From Limnephilus marmoratus (taxonomy: Eukaryota > Arthropoda > Insecta > Trichoptera > Limnephilidae): a stretch of DNA of 64,000 nucleotides. Position numbers and translations under genes: made by a program. This document shows positions 35,901-46,400 of this stretch, in pieces. The notes under the pieces were generated by a model, which made no database searches, was not told the origin of the DNA, and was given only the letters and a program-made list of their open reading frames with translations. How positions within the stretch are numbered: the first letter of the stretch is position 1; every line of letters begins with the position of its first letter. The stretch lies in NCBI GenBank assembly GCA_917880885.1, contig OU862920.1:4154001-4218000 (forward strand), written 5' to 3'.

Positions 35901-36533
35901 CTGTACCCGAGAAGCATACGGATGCAAGTCCAAAATTTGAAGAAATGAGTTTTTGATGCAGACTTGAAGTAAATTATCATGTTTATCAGTGGCAGAAAGA
36001 TACAGGTCCTATCATGAAGAAAAATAGAATTTTCAAAAATGAATACGGATGTAAGTGCCTTTGATGCAATAACTATCTTAGAAGCAGAAAGATGTACATG
36101 GACTTGCATCTTTATGATTTAGTTGCATTTTGAGTATTACGACTCAAATCCGGATGCAAATGGATTTGACTTCCTTCTGCCTCCAGCATTACTCCGCTTT
36201 CTATGAAAGTAAACAATTTTCATAACACACCACATGTCATAATAAAATATTCCACTTCATTTTGAAGCAGAAGAACTCAAGTCCGTGTATTTGTTTGACT
36301 CAAGTTAGTTAGTTTTTTTAAACAATATTTTTAAAGGCTTTAAATATAAAATATTTCGTTTTATTTGCTTGTTTTTAAAACTAAACTAATTGATTTAATA
36401 ATTACTTTTTTGTTTATCTATCAGCATGGATATCCGAAGAAGTTATGAGACCATAGTTACAAAAAAAATAGTTTTTTGGCTCTCCTGAACATTTACCTTT
36501 TTGGACTTGCATCCGTATGCTTCTCGGGTACAG
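35901..36533. mobile_element. TIR element of ~630 bp with ~34-bp perfect ends
   Basis: ctgtacccgagaagcatacg at 35901 and its inverse ending at 36533. Internal copies of ggatgcaagt and cagaaagat-like motifs are spread between. No TSD fixed by eye; no gene. Confidence 0.88.
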
Positions 36534-36614
36534 ATATCATGTAACATTCTTTCGTATCAAATTTCAGACTTCCAGCATGCATTAATATATTGCTAAATTC
36601 ACTCTAAGATCTGA

Positions 36615-37025
36615 AACTTACTTTAAGCAGTGATTCCTGACAGTATTTGAAGTAAAAAAATGTAAATGAAATTTTGTTCTGCGGTGACTTTTTTTAAGGC
36701 TTGTTTTTTATTTTAATCAAATTCAAAGTCAAACTTTCTTCACTGTTCACTAAGTAGAGTAGCCGCCCAAGCTCTAACCCGATCCTAACTGATCACTCAG
36801 CCGAGTAACCGCCCAAGCCCTAACCCGATTCTAGCTGGTCACTCAGTGGAGTAACCGCCCAAGCCCTAACCGATCCTAACTAACCAAAACCTAGTTATTT
36901 TTTATGTTTTTAGTTGAAAAAAATATCACCGAAAGCCAAAATTTCATTAACATTTTTTTCTGCAAATAATCTCGGAAATCACTGGTTAAATTTAGTCAAG
37001 TACGTTCCTTAACACTCTGTAATCT
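36615..37025. mobile_element. Repeat element with internal 53-bp minisatellite
   Basis: Ends contain agcagtgattcctgacagta and the inverse-type aatcactggtta, then acgttccttaacactctgta, as at 7849. Between 36755 and 36890 are three copies of a ~53-bp unit with accgcccaagccctaacc. Confidence 0.7.
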
Positions 37026-37029
37026 ATAC

Positions 37030-38145
37030 ATAATGTAATAAGTTTATGATTATTTTCTACTGTTATTTATAAGTATTAAAATCTAAATCTATTTTTTATC
37101 TATTTTGTGTTTGTTTTGTAGTTAATTTTACTCAAATATGGATTTATTATTATCAGAGGTTAAATCAATACGAATTTAAATGAATCTTGTTTTTCAGTAA
37201 TTTAGAAATATTTTTTTGGCAAACAGTGACTATTTTAGTAGTTATTTTAGAGTAGTATTATTGTCATTTGGCTTTATAAGAACTTGTGTTTTTTTGTTGA
37301 TTCAGCGACTGTTCCTAATAATTTTATAAAGTACCTTTAAATATTTTTGTTTGGTTTTCACGTCCATTGAATAACGTAGTTCTGCACAATCGAGGCTTTA
37401 ATGCAGTATGTTTTGTAAGTATTGAAGAATGTTATTTGTTAATTTTAAGTTATAAAAATGGCTATAAAGCTGTAATGAGGGCTATTACAAATAAGTATAT
37501 AATAAATATGTTATAAATAACCTGCTCATGTTAAATGAAATATTTTTAATAATAATATTCTCTTTTCAATAAAAATTTAAGACACTTCAAATCTGATTTT
37601 TCATTCACATTGATTTCTTTAAATATGACCTCAAAATTCCAACTTTATTGTACTGGATTTATTCGAAAACTAAAGCTTAAATCTCAAAATATATCTAACA
37701 CAAAATAGTCTCTAAATGTTATGTTAATTCACCAGTTTCCCACTTCTACTCTAAGTTTCCAGAGATCATGGTCCCACACACTGTAACCGAAAGTTTGTCA
37801 AGAAAATCTCAAATTAAGAATTGACACTACATCATGAATACAAGTAAGAACGAGATAGCAATCAGGTACTTATAATACAAAAGAATTGCTTTTTTAACTT
37901 GCTGAACAACAAATAATTTCATATATTTTTTATTGAATTATTGATTCCGTGACAGTGTTGACCACCTCCCCCACCCCATAAGTAAAAAAAATTAAGATTG
38001 GGGGATCTAGAAAAAAAATATTCTTGAAGTGGGCGGTGGGCAAAATAAGGTTAAGAACCTATGATGTAGAGCAGTGGTATTGTAGAGACCCCCAGGATCA
38101 TTCAGGGGGTCTGTGGAAAATAAAAATTGATTTGGGGGTCCCTGA
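37030..38145. other. AT-rich intergenic, no gene seen
   Basis: No recognised coding or paired repeat sequence. Confidence 0.4.
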
Positions 38146-38229
38146 ATGAAGTCAGGGGATCCGCGGCAAGTTTTTGACACAAGTTTCGTCGGGGGAGGGG
38201 CGTTATTTGGAAAGGGGGTTCGTGGGCCA

Positions 38230-38507
38230 ATAGAGTTTGGGAGAGTCGATTCTTTCGCAAATTCGACAGAAGAAGACTTCATCAGGAATTTTAGGCTTAA
38301 CAAAGCCTTAGTACGTCGGCTGGTAGTCATTGTGTCTCCGTTCATAACACCCCCTTCCCATTTTTCAGCTCTAGATGCCGAAACTAGGGTGAGTACAAAC
38401 ATGATTTAAAAAAACGTTGATAGCTTTCGTACAAATATTAACTTGATAATTTATCTGTTGCAATGTCCTTTTGCAGGTGTTAGCAACGTTAAATTTTTTT
38501 GCCACAG
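38230..38507 (+). pseudogene. HARBI1/Harbinger-type transposase fragment, two exons
   Basis: Exon A (to 38388) encodes RVDSFANSTEEDFIRNFRLN, then KALVRRLVVIVSPFITPPSH and FSALDAETR before gtgagt. Exon B (38477-38507) encodes VLATLNFFATG between tttgcag and gtaagt. Joined in frame they give the N-terminal signature of HARBI1-like nucleases (F-R-L-x-K ... L-x-P ... ALD-x-x-T-x-V-L-x-x-L-x-F-[FY]-A-x-G). The DDE catalytic part is missing and a TIR element starts 94 bp downstream. It could be a truncated copy of a transposon or host-derived gene. The GC-rich run before 38230 has no motif. Confidence 0.65.
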
Positions 38508-38600
38508 GTAAGTTACCTGTTGCCTGTGGGGTCTAAATGGTGCCTCCGTACATGATGCTACTTACAAGATACTCGATCGTAAGTACCCCCCATATGATTT

Positions 38601-38995
38601 TGCTGGTGCCCGTACACGGCGCTACGTGACTTCTGTCGGTTTCAAATCAGTATCACTATACCGACGGTGCTGACTGCATGCGACGCGTCGCATGCTTCAG
38701 CAGTTGAATAAGTATCAGACACAAATGATAAATTAGTGTCTGATACTAATTCATTTGACCTTTGACAGAAATGGCGTCGGAACATGAAAGTAATGTTAGA
38801 TTTGTTCTGAATTACTTTACCAGATTATGTGGAGAAGATTGGTGGAGAAGGCATGGATTAATGTTGGAAAAAAAGTAATTTGACATTGCTTGTAATTTGT
38901 AATTTGACATAACTAGTAATTTGCATTAACTCCACAGCCGCACAAAATGATCAAGTTCAGTATATTTCGGGTAGCGCTGTGTACGGACACCAGCA
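38601..38995. mobile_element. TIR element of ~395 bp rich in palindromes
   Basis: tgctggtgcccgtacacggc and its inverse (two mismatches) at the ends. Inside are a perfect 20-bp palindrome (gcatgcgacgcgtcgcatgc, 38676-38695) and an inverted pair agtatcagacac / gtgtctgatact (38711-38748). A short frame after 38771 (MASEHESNVRFVLNYFTRLC) is unrecognised. It lies next to the Harbinger fragment, but the shared family is not proven. Confidence 0.75.
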
Positions 38996-39440
38996 TTAAA
39001 AAGTAGTATATCAGCAGGGTACTTGTGGTTGCGTCGCAATTACGTAGATTGTAAGTATCTCCATAAACGGAGGGCCTAAATGAAGTTGTAAACGCCCTTA
39101 ACAAACCTGAAATTTTCAATCAATGGGTAAAATTTCCCCCTCATATTCAGACACTAAACCAGATAAGGACGGTTTATTACAGGAACATCATGATTTATAT
39201 TTTATAGCACATTTAATACAATATTTATATGTAGGTATATAGAATATTTTATTATTCCTAAATTTTTTTGTTTTATTTCCAAATAAATTTATTTCTGTAG
39301 AAAAAAGATCACATTTTCTACTTTTTTAAGATTGGCTCTATCAATAATAATTGTTTACTTTGGTTCTACAATAAATACATATTCCCAGCGTTTTTTTTTA
39401 TTTCTATGCGTTTATTAAAAATAAATATTGCATTTGCTGA

Positions 39441-39930
39441 ACCAGAAGAGCAATTCTGTATCTTTTGTGGATACGGAATCGATCCCATAAGTAATCGCCT
39501 GTCACATTTGTGTGATTGTCTATGGCTTGCAATTGCTTTTTCTATGGGCTGATATCTTAGCTGCAGGGTTGCCAATGGTTATGTTCTAAAATACCTGCAA
39601 TAAGTGTTCAAATTCCCAAATTGGTGAGAACGAAATAATAAACTCCCTACAAGTTCCCCGCAATTTGGCCACCCTGGTAAGCTGTCAGCGCTCTCGCCGA
39701 CTTCGCAAATGTTAAATCCATGGCATACAACTTTAAACACACATTAAATGAATAAATAAACATGTACACTTAGCCATTTCGCATTTTAAACTAGTTGAAG
39801 TCGGCGAAGTATGAGCCCGTAGACCGTAGAAAAAACAATTGCAAGCCATAGACAATCACACAAATCTGAGGCGATTACGTATGGAATCGATTCCATATCC
39901 ACAAAAGATACAGAATTGCTCTTCTGAATG
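39441..39930. mobile_element. Inverted-repeat element upstream of TBC1D13
   Basis: About 105-bp arms: 39441-39545 (agaagagcaattctgtatct...) and the inverse 39826-39930. An inner pair gccgacttcgc / gaagtcggcga is near 39697 and 39798. It ends about 470 bp before the TBC1D13 ATG. Confidence 0.82.
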
Positions 39931-39945
39931 CTCTTCTAAACACAT

Positions 39946-40396
39946 AGTCGCATAGGAAGAAAAAAGCGTACGCGTCTCAGCTGTTCCAAACCTGGGCTGA
40001 GACTCTTGTGAGGTATTCAAATAAAAATATATACCCTGAAAATTGAAAAAGATCGTTCCTTTCGGATTTCGGACTCCAGCAGGACTTCGAAATACGTCAC
40101 GGGCTTTTTGTCTATATGCTATCGCCTATCTATGATGTATGCGGTATGGTCTATCGTCTATGGTCGTCTATGGTGTATGCTCGTCGCTCAGCTGTCAATG
40201 TGTCAAAAGGTGTTTGTTCTCAATTGAGTAGTATAATATCTATGTTCTCAATTTTTCAATTCGGCGCGGCCGCTGGAGTATTGTCTCATCTGTTATCATT
40301 CAGTTAGCGATATCAACATTTGCTTTGCGCTGGGAAACCTTTCTGGTGTTGGATTACAGCCAGTTTACATTAAACGTAACCTCTTTAGTAAGAAAA
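39946..40396 (+). promoter_or_regulatory. Upstream region of TBC1D13
   Basis: Includes an irregular tandem of ctatc/gtctatgg motifs at 40110-40180. The 5' UTR probably ends in gtaagaaaaATGG. No core promoter assigned. Confidence 0.35.
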
Positions 40397-40416
40397 ATGG
40401 CCTTACTCAAATCACG
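40397..40416 (+). CDS. TBC1D13: TBC1D13 exon 1 (start codon)
   Basis: Encodes MALLKS plus two bases of an arginine codon, then gtatgt. The start has a good context (aaaaATGG). The first residues match the K-S-R start of the TBC1D13 family, which supports this tiny coding exon. Confidence 0.8.
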
Positions 40417-43400
40417 GTATGTGTATTATTTAAAAATCCTAGTTTTGATTGGCGCTATGATAATGAACGGTCCTTTGTGCTAAAAGTAGATCACAAAATG
40501 ACAATGAAGGAACACTTTAGTAGTATATTTGGTTACAATTTGTCTGTGATTCATTGATATTTATTGTATGATTCTGAGTACCTACATGGTGTGTGATTAA
40601 AGTTATTTAAGTTTTCAAAATGCACATTTTTAACGTAATTCGGGAAAGAATGAAAGAATGTCCTCAGATGTGTATTTCACTTTCAGATATGTTTATAACT
40701 AACTATGGGTACCCGGCTTTGCTCAGGGAGTTGATGTGAGATTGAACTGACATTCTAACTCACCCACACAACACAACATTCGAGAGTGTTCCACAACATT
40801 CGAGAGTGTTCTGGAAATTCCACAATGATTTGGGATGTTCCTGAACTTTCCAGAAAGGTTCCGGGATATTGTGGAATGCTCTCGAATGTTCTGGACTGTT
40901 TTAGAAATTTCTATAGGGCGAAACTTCCAGCCTTAAAGAACCGATCGGATACGCCAATTATTTTAATCGAGTGGAGATTATAGTAGTAATAAACGCGTCC
41001 GAACACCTAATTTTAGTAGAGTGGGTTAGTCAGCTCTTCAGTAGATTCAATCCATTTCATTCTATTTTTCGGGCGAGTAAGCATCCCTTCCAAGCGTCCC
41101 TGTGCACTTACATGCGCGAACTTGGCATTTTAGCAGAGTTCATTTGTAGACATGCGGAAATGTCGTGGCGATAGACCGAAGATGCTACCCTAAAATTATT
41201 TATTTACGCTGCAAATAATCTCTTTTAGTGTCCACAATTTATTTATTTTCATCTTACTAATTTATTCTTCCACTTCTTCTAAAATAAGCATTAAAATAAG
41301 CTTAACTAGCATAGTTACTCGCTACTTGACTAAAGTACTCTACCAATGCAAACAAACATACATCTTTAAAAGAACGCCCTTCAGGTAAAATGGGAACCTT
41401 CTTCTGGATGGGGGATAGAGGGCTACCACACCATATAACTCCCTTGATTGTACCGGGACTCGTTTGTGAGTTTTATGCACACTGTAGTGCACTGTCCTCC
41501 GCCGCTATCTGTTCGCGATAAACTCAAAAACTACTAAACGGATTTTCATGCGGTTTACACCAATAGATAGAGTAATTCATGAGGAAGTTTTAGGTATATA
41601 ATATGAGAATGTCTGTATGTGGTAGACGAGCAGGCTGGCAAGCGGGCGGTGTGGATTTGATTTGTGTGCAATTTAACGTATGGGGGTGTGAGTTAATTTA
41701 TCGTGGGTATAAAGGTTTGGTAACCATCCAACAGGTGGCGTTGTGTTTCGTTAGCCACAGCAATGCGTGGCCGGGTCAGCTATAATATATTGATTATGTC
41801 TTAACCTTAAACCTGTGAAAATTTTCAATATTTATTGACAAATACCAAATATTATTTTATTTTTTCAGGGTGAGGGATTTTGAGAACACACTACATGCAG
41901 ATATTGTAAGCCTAACAGATCTACAAAAACTTTGCTTCAATGGTAAGTCAATTAATAATAATAAATGTTTTATAATCGGCAAATGCGTAAATAATATTCG
42001 TTAAATTTTGTGTTCATTGTTATTCTTGGATCTCCATCCAAGACAGATTCAACGATTAGATTAACAATTTCTTAAATACGCATGCAGAGGCGGCCTCATT
42101 CAATAAGCACAAATTATAAATATAAAATTAGGTTGTTAATAATAATAATAGTTGGATAATTTGTACAGTACTGTTTTAGTGAAAAATCACCTCAAGGGCG
42201 CTGTACAATTTATTATGAGTTCTTAGGCTCTGTCTAACTTTATTATTTACAAATAGATACAGAAACTTACTTACCTGGCATGTCAATTCTGATAAACATC
42301 CTTTTATTTGAAAGTTTATGCTTGGAAAAGATACAGCTTTGCACGCGGAGGACATTATATTTAAAACACTGGGCATTGCATGATTTTGCATTTGCTACCC
42401 TCATCATTTGACCGGTGAGTGGCTGAGTTGGCATCCATTTTGGGTCCCAGGCGTCCTGTGTTCGATTCCTCGGCCTTCTAAGTCCACCATCACGACACAA
42501 GCAACATTTTCAGCTTACTACGGTGGTAATAGGAGATTTTCAGATATTGTTGGGTTATCTTTAAAAAAAAAAAAGTTACATTTATAAGAAAATTAATGCT
42601 AAAGTGAAGTTAATATTTATTATCAAAGACTTGAGAATTTAGGACCCTTTAGGACTGAGGGATTTCCATGAAATGACCTTTACAATAAGAATTTGCTTAC
42701 AATTTTACACAATAAGGAACTCCAGTCCAATTTTTTTTAATGAATTGACCTTCTAACTTAAATAACTGCATATGTTTTTTTATTTATTTTTAGAGTTAGT
42801 TTTAATAGTTAAAATAATTGTCAAAGTTTTAATTTTTCAAGATCCCCAAAAACCACCGTATGTGTAGTGAATCGTGTGACGTCATCACTCCCGAAAAGTT
42901 ATTTTTATTTTCAACAGGTGTTGTCATTTTGTATGACAGTTATACGAAAGAAAGTATGATACTATTCGAAAAGTTAAAACATTATTTAGTTGGAATTGTT
43001 TATTTATTGTATTACTAGCTTTTGCCCCCGGCTTCGCTCGCATAGTATTAGGGGGGTACCCACAGCGCCTCCTCCACCTTCCCTATCCCCACTCCGATCC
43101 CCCCCTCCTCCTCTCCCCTGCCACCTCTCACCCCTCTCCCCCTCACTCCCTCCCCCCACAAATCCCCCCTCATCCACCCCCTCCACCCTCTGCCCTCCCA
43201 CCTCCCCCTCCCGCCCTGCCCCCCACATCCTAACCTCCCCTCACCCCCCCTCCATACCCGTTACGTTCATTTTTCAAACAGCTCGCGTACCACCTATTGC
43301 AATTTTTGTATGTAAATTGAGCTCTAAGCTATAGCCTATTCTGATGTATGAGCTATATTATTTTTAAGTTTCATTAAAATCCATTCAGTAGTTTTCACGT

Positions 43401-46400
43401 GAAAGAGTAACAAACATCCAACCATACAAACTTTCGCCTTTAGAATATTAGTAGGATATTTATTATATTTTTCAATATTATTACGGGAGAATGGTATAAA
43501 AATTGTTTGAAATTTGGACTTTTAAGAATTGAAATCAATGTTAAAGGAAACCGAAGCTCCAAACTGATAATAGTAGGGGAGTCCAAGCGGGGATTTTGGG
43601 ATGTACTCAATCCCGTTGTGGGGACGTATTGGATTGTGGGCCTATTGGGGCACCCTTTTAGCCGCTTGGTCTCCCCTACTATAAGATCGGGCAATCAACC
43701 GTTCGACTGACGCCATTTTGAAATTCGGAGTTCGTCATATTCTCCCTAGAAGTGGCATTACTATTTTTTTTGTACAGTAGTTTTTGAATATTTTTATATT
43801 AGAGAGATAAGAGATACCTTTTTTTTGAAACTGAATTATTTAGGCCTAAATAATGTTTCAATAAACACAACAACTAAATCTCTATAAACAGTATGTAAAT
43901 AAACTAATAGATGAAATGTTGTTAATACAATGGCTTGTGTCATACCCACATTCCCATACAATGACTTTATGGTGATCAGTGACGTCACCACTAAACAATG
44001 TAATAATACTAACTTGTAACTAAATTAAAAATTGGCTTTTTAATATTTTTTTAAAAACTCTGCGTTTAATATTATTAAATAAAACTTATATATTCAGAAT
44101 CAGCGTTTATTGATCTATATGAACATATCGACGGGTTCCGGACTAATTGTATTAAGCGACACTCTGGGCGATATAGACTTTTATATATATTTGGAATCAG
44201 CGAATTTTTCTGCGTCGTTTGAGCTGTGTTTGGTGACAATCGGAGCACTTTTTTGTCGCTTAATACAACCACATTTTTGGGCCCATTTTGGACTGCAATG
44301 TATGAAGCGACACAAAATATTGACACATTTAGGAACTGTGTACTTAAGCTCACTACCAAATACCAGACAATCGTTTAAACTTTTTTTCCTGGAGCAACAA
44401 TTTACAGGCAACGTACGTTAAAGCATTTAGCCTGACCTTATAAATATATAGAAATGTCGCTTCATACAATTAGCCTCTTTATTAAATTCTTATCCAGTGT
44501 CGCTTAATACAATTAGCGTTACCTTATAAATATACAAGAATTTATTAAAAAAAATATCAGTCGCATAAACTAATTAGCCATACATTAATAAGTTTAAGAT
44601 ATGGTATTTAAATCAATTAGCTTAAGTTTGAAATATGACCAATTTTTTGATTAAAGCACTTAGCTTAGAGCCATTATTTGCATGCCTAGGCGGTTAAGTC
44701 ATTTAGCTTGGAACAAGAAATAATAAACCTAGGCGGTTTAGTCATTTAGCCTAGAATAAGAAACAATAATCATAGGCGGTTAAGTCATTTAGCCTGGAAC
44801 AAAAAAAAGTAAAATAAAGGTCATTTTGTATTAAGCGACATTTATCTTCGTTAAAAATAGGAATATTAGAAAAAAAAAGAATCCGAATATGGGGAATATG
44901 TTATAAAAACAGTAATATCCTTATTTTCAAAAAAATAATGCGATTTGCTAAAGTTATATTTTTTTTTCTAAAAATCGAAACTTTAAACTGCTCTTGTGTA
45001 AAGTTTAAAAAATGTCGGTTAATACAAATAGCCCGGAACCCGTCGATATCTTTTTAAAGCCATAATATTTTTCACTGGAGTTCCTTATTACTTATTTACA
45101 ATAGTGGGCGAAGCAGTGAAGGTGCGTTTTAAGTTTAGCTCTAAATATTGTGATCATTCTTAAATCATGTGGCCGTTCATTCCAGGCTTTAGGTCCTGAC
45201 ACTCCTAAAGCACGCTCACCGAACTTAGTATCTGGAGTGCGCTTTGGTTCTTTCAACCTTCCGATAGCTGATGATGCTGCTGACCTGAGGGTTGATTGTC
45301 AAGAATTGGAATTTTCTGGAATATTATGTTAGGTTAAGTTATTTTTTCCTTATTAAACCAAAACTAAGAACCTACTTTACAAAATAGATTCTTAGTTTGA
45401 GTTTTATTAAAAAGGAAAGAAAAAACTAACATAAAACCCATTTGTCAAATGTCAACGTAAAAATAGCTGCAAAGCATGAAACTTACAAGAATTTGTCAAA
45501 TATTTATGAAATGAAGTGAGTGCAATATTCTGTTTGTCATCGATTGTCCAGTTGATTAGTCAAACATTTCTGCAAAATCGTAATTTGGTTCGAGTACGCA
45601 GTTATATTTAAAAGTGTACCCTCTATGTGGTACAAAACTCAGATTACTCATAAATACCACCAAATCAATTTTAATGTAGAAAAACTTGTAGTGAAATAAA
45701 CAAAAAAAATTATGTTTTCTGGGTCACTAATAGGAAATTTCAATATGTCATACTAATGTATCGGAGCGTTATGCTTCCTAGTGTTATTTAATAGCATACT
45801 TAATATTATGCAAAATATTGATGTCTGACTAATCAACTGGACGATCGACATATAAATGAATAAAAATATAGCATATGTTTTGTGTAAAAACACGAGCTTT
45901 AATTAAAAAAAAAAAACTTTTTTTTTTCATTTGAAGCAGATACTTTGTGATGTGACATTATAATTTAAAATAAAACAATAACTTACAGTTACAATTAGTT
46001 TTAAAACATATATTATTTTTAACACATGTAACTTAATTTTAGAAGAGTATTATACTGCCCTGAAGAAGCTACGGTGGTAGCGAAACCCGGTCGGCATAAA
46101 GTATAGAAAATAAAAGTGGTGTTTACAAAGTTATTGTTTTATTTTACATTTTATTTATTTATTTACCGACCGGTTTCCCTTTGCTTAAGTATTGCTGAAA
46201 ATTTCAGCCGTAGTCGTCGACACGACTTGTTCAAAATACCACACGGCAGAACAGATGTTCTAGCACAGCATAGCATGACAAGAGGAATGGTGCTGTTGAA
46301 CGAAATATCGGAAACACTAGATATATATAACTCTTCGTTAGATAGCCTTAAGATTTTTTTGTATAATAATCATCTTCCTAGATGTTAAGACTGTCAAAAT

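Noticed and set aside
43004..43334. Pro-rich (+) and Gly/Glu-rich (-) frames
   Set aside because: Both arise from one polypyrimidine tract inside a dispersed repeat.
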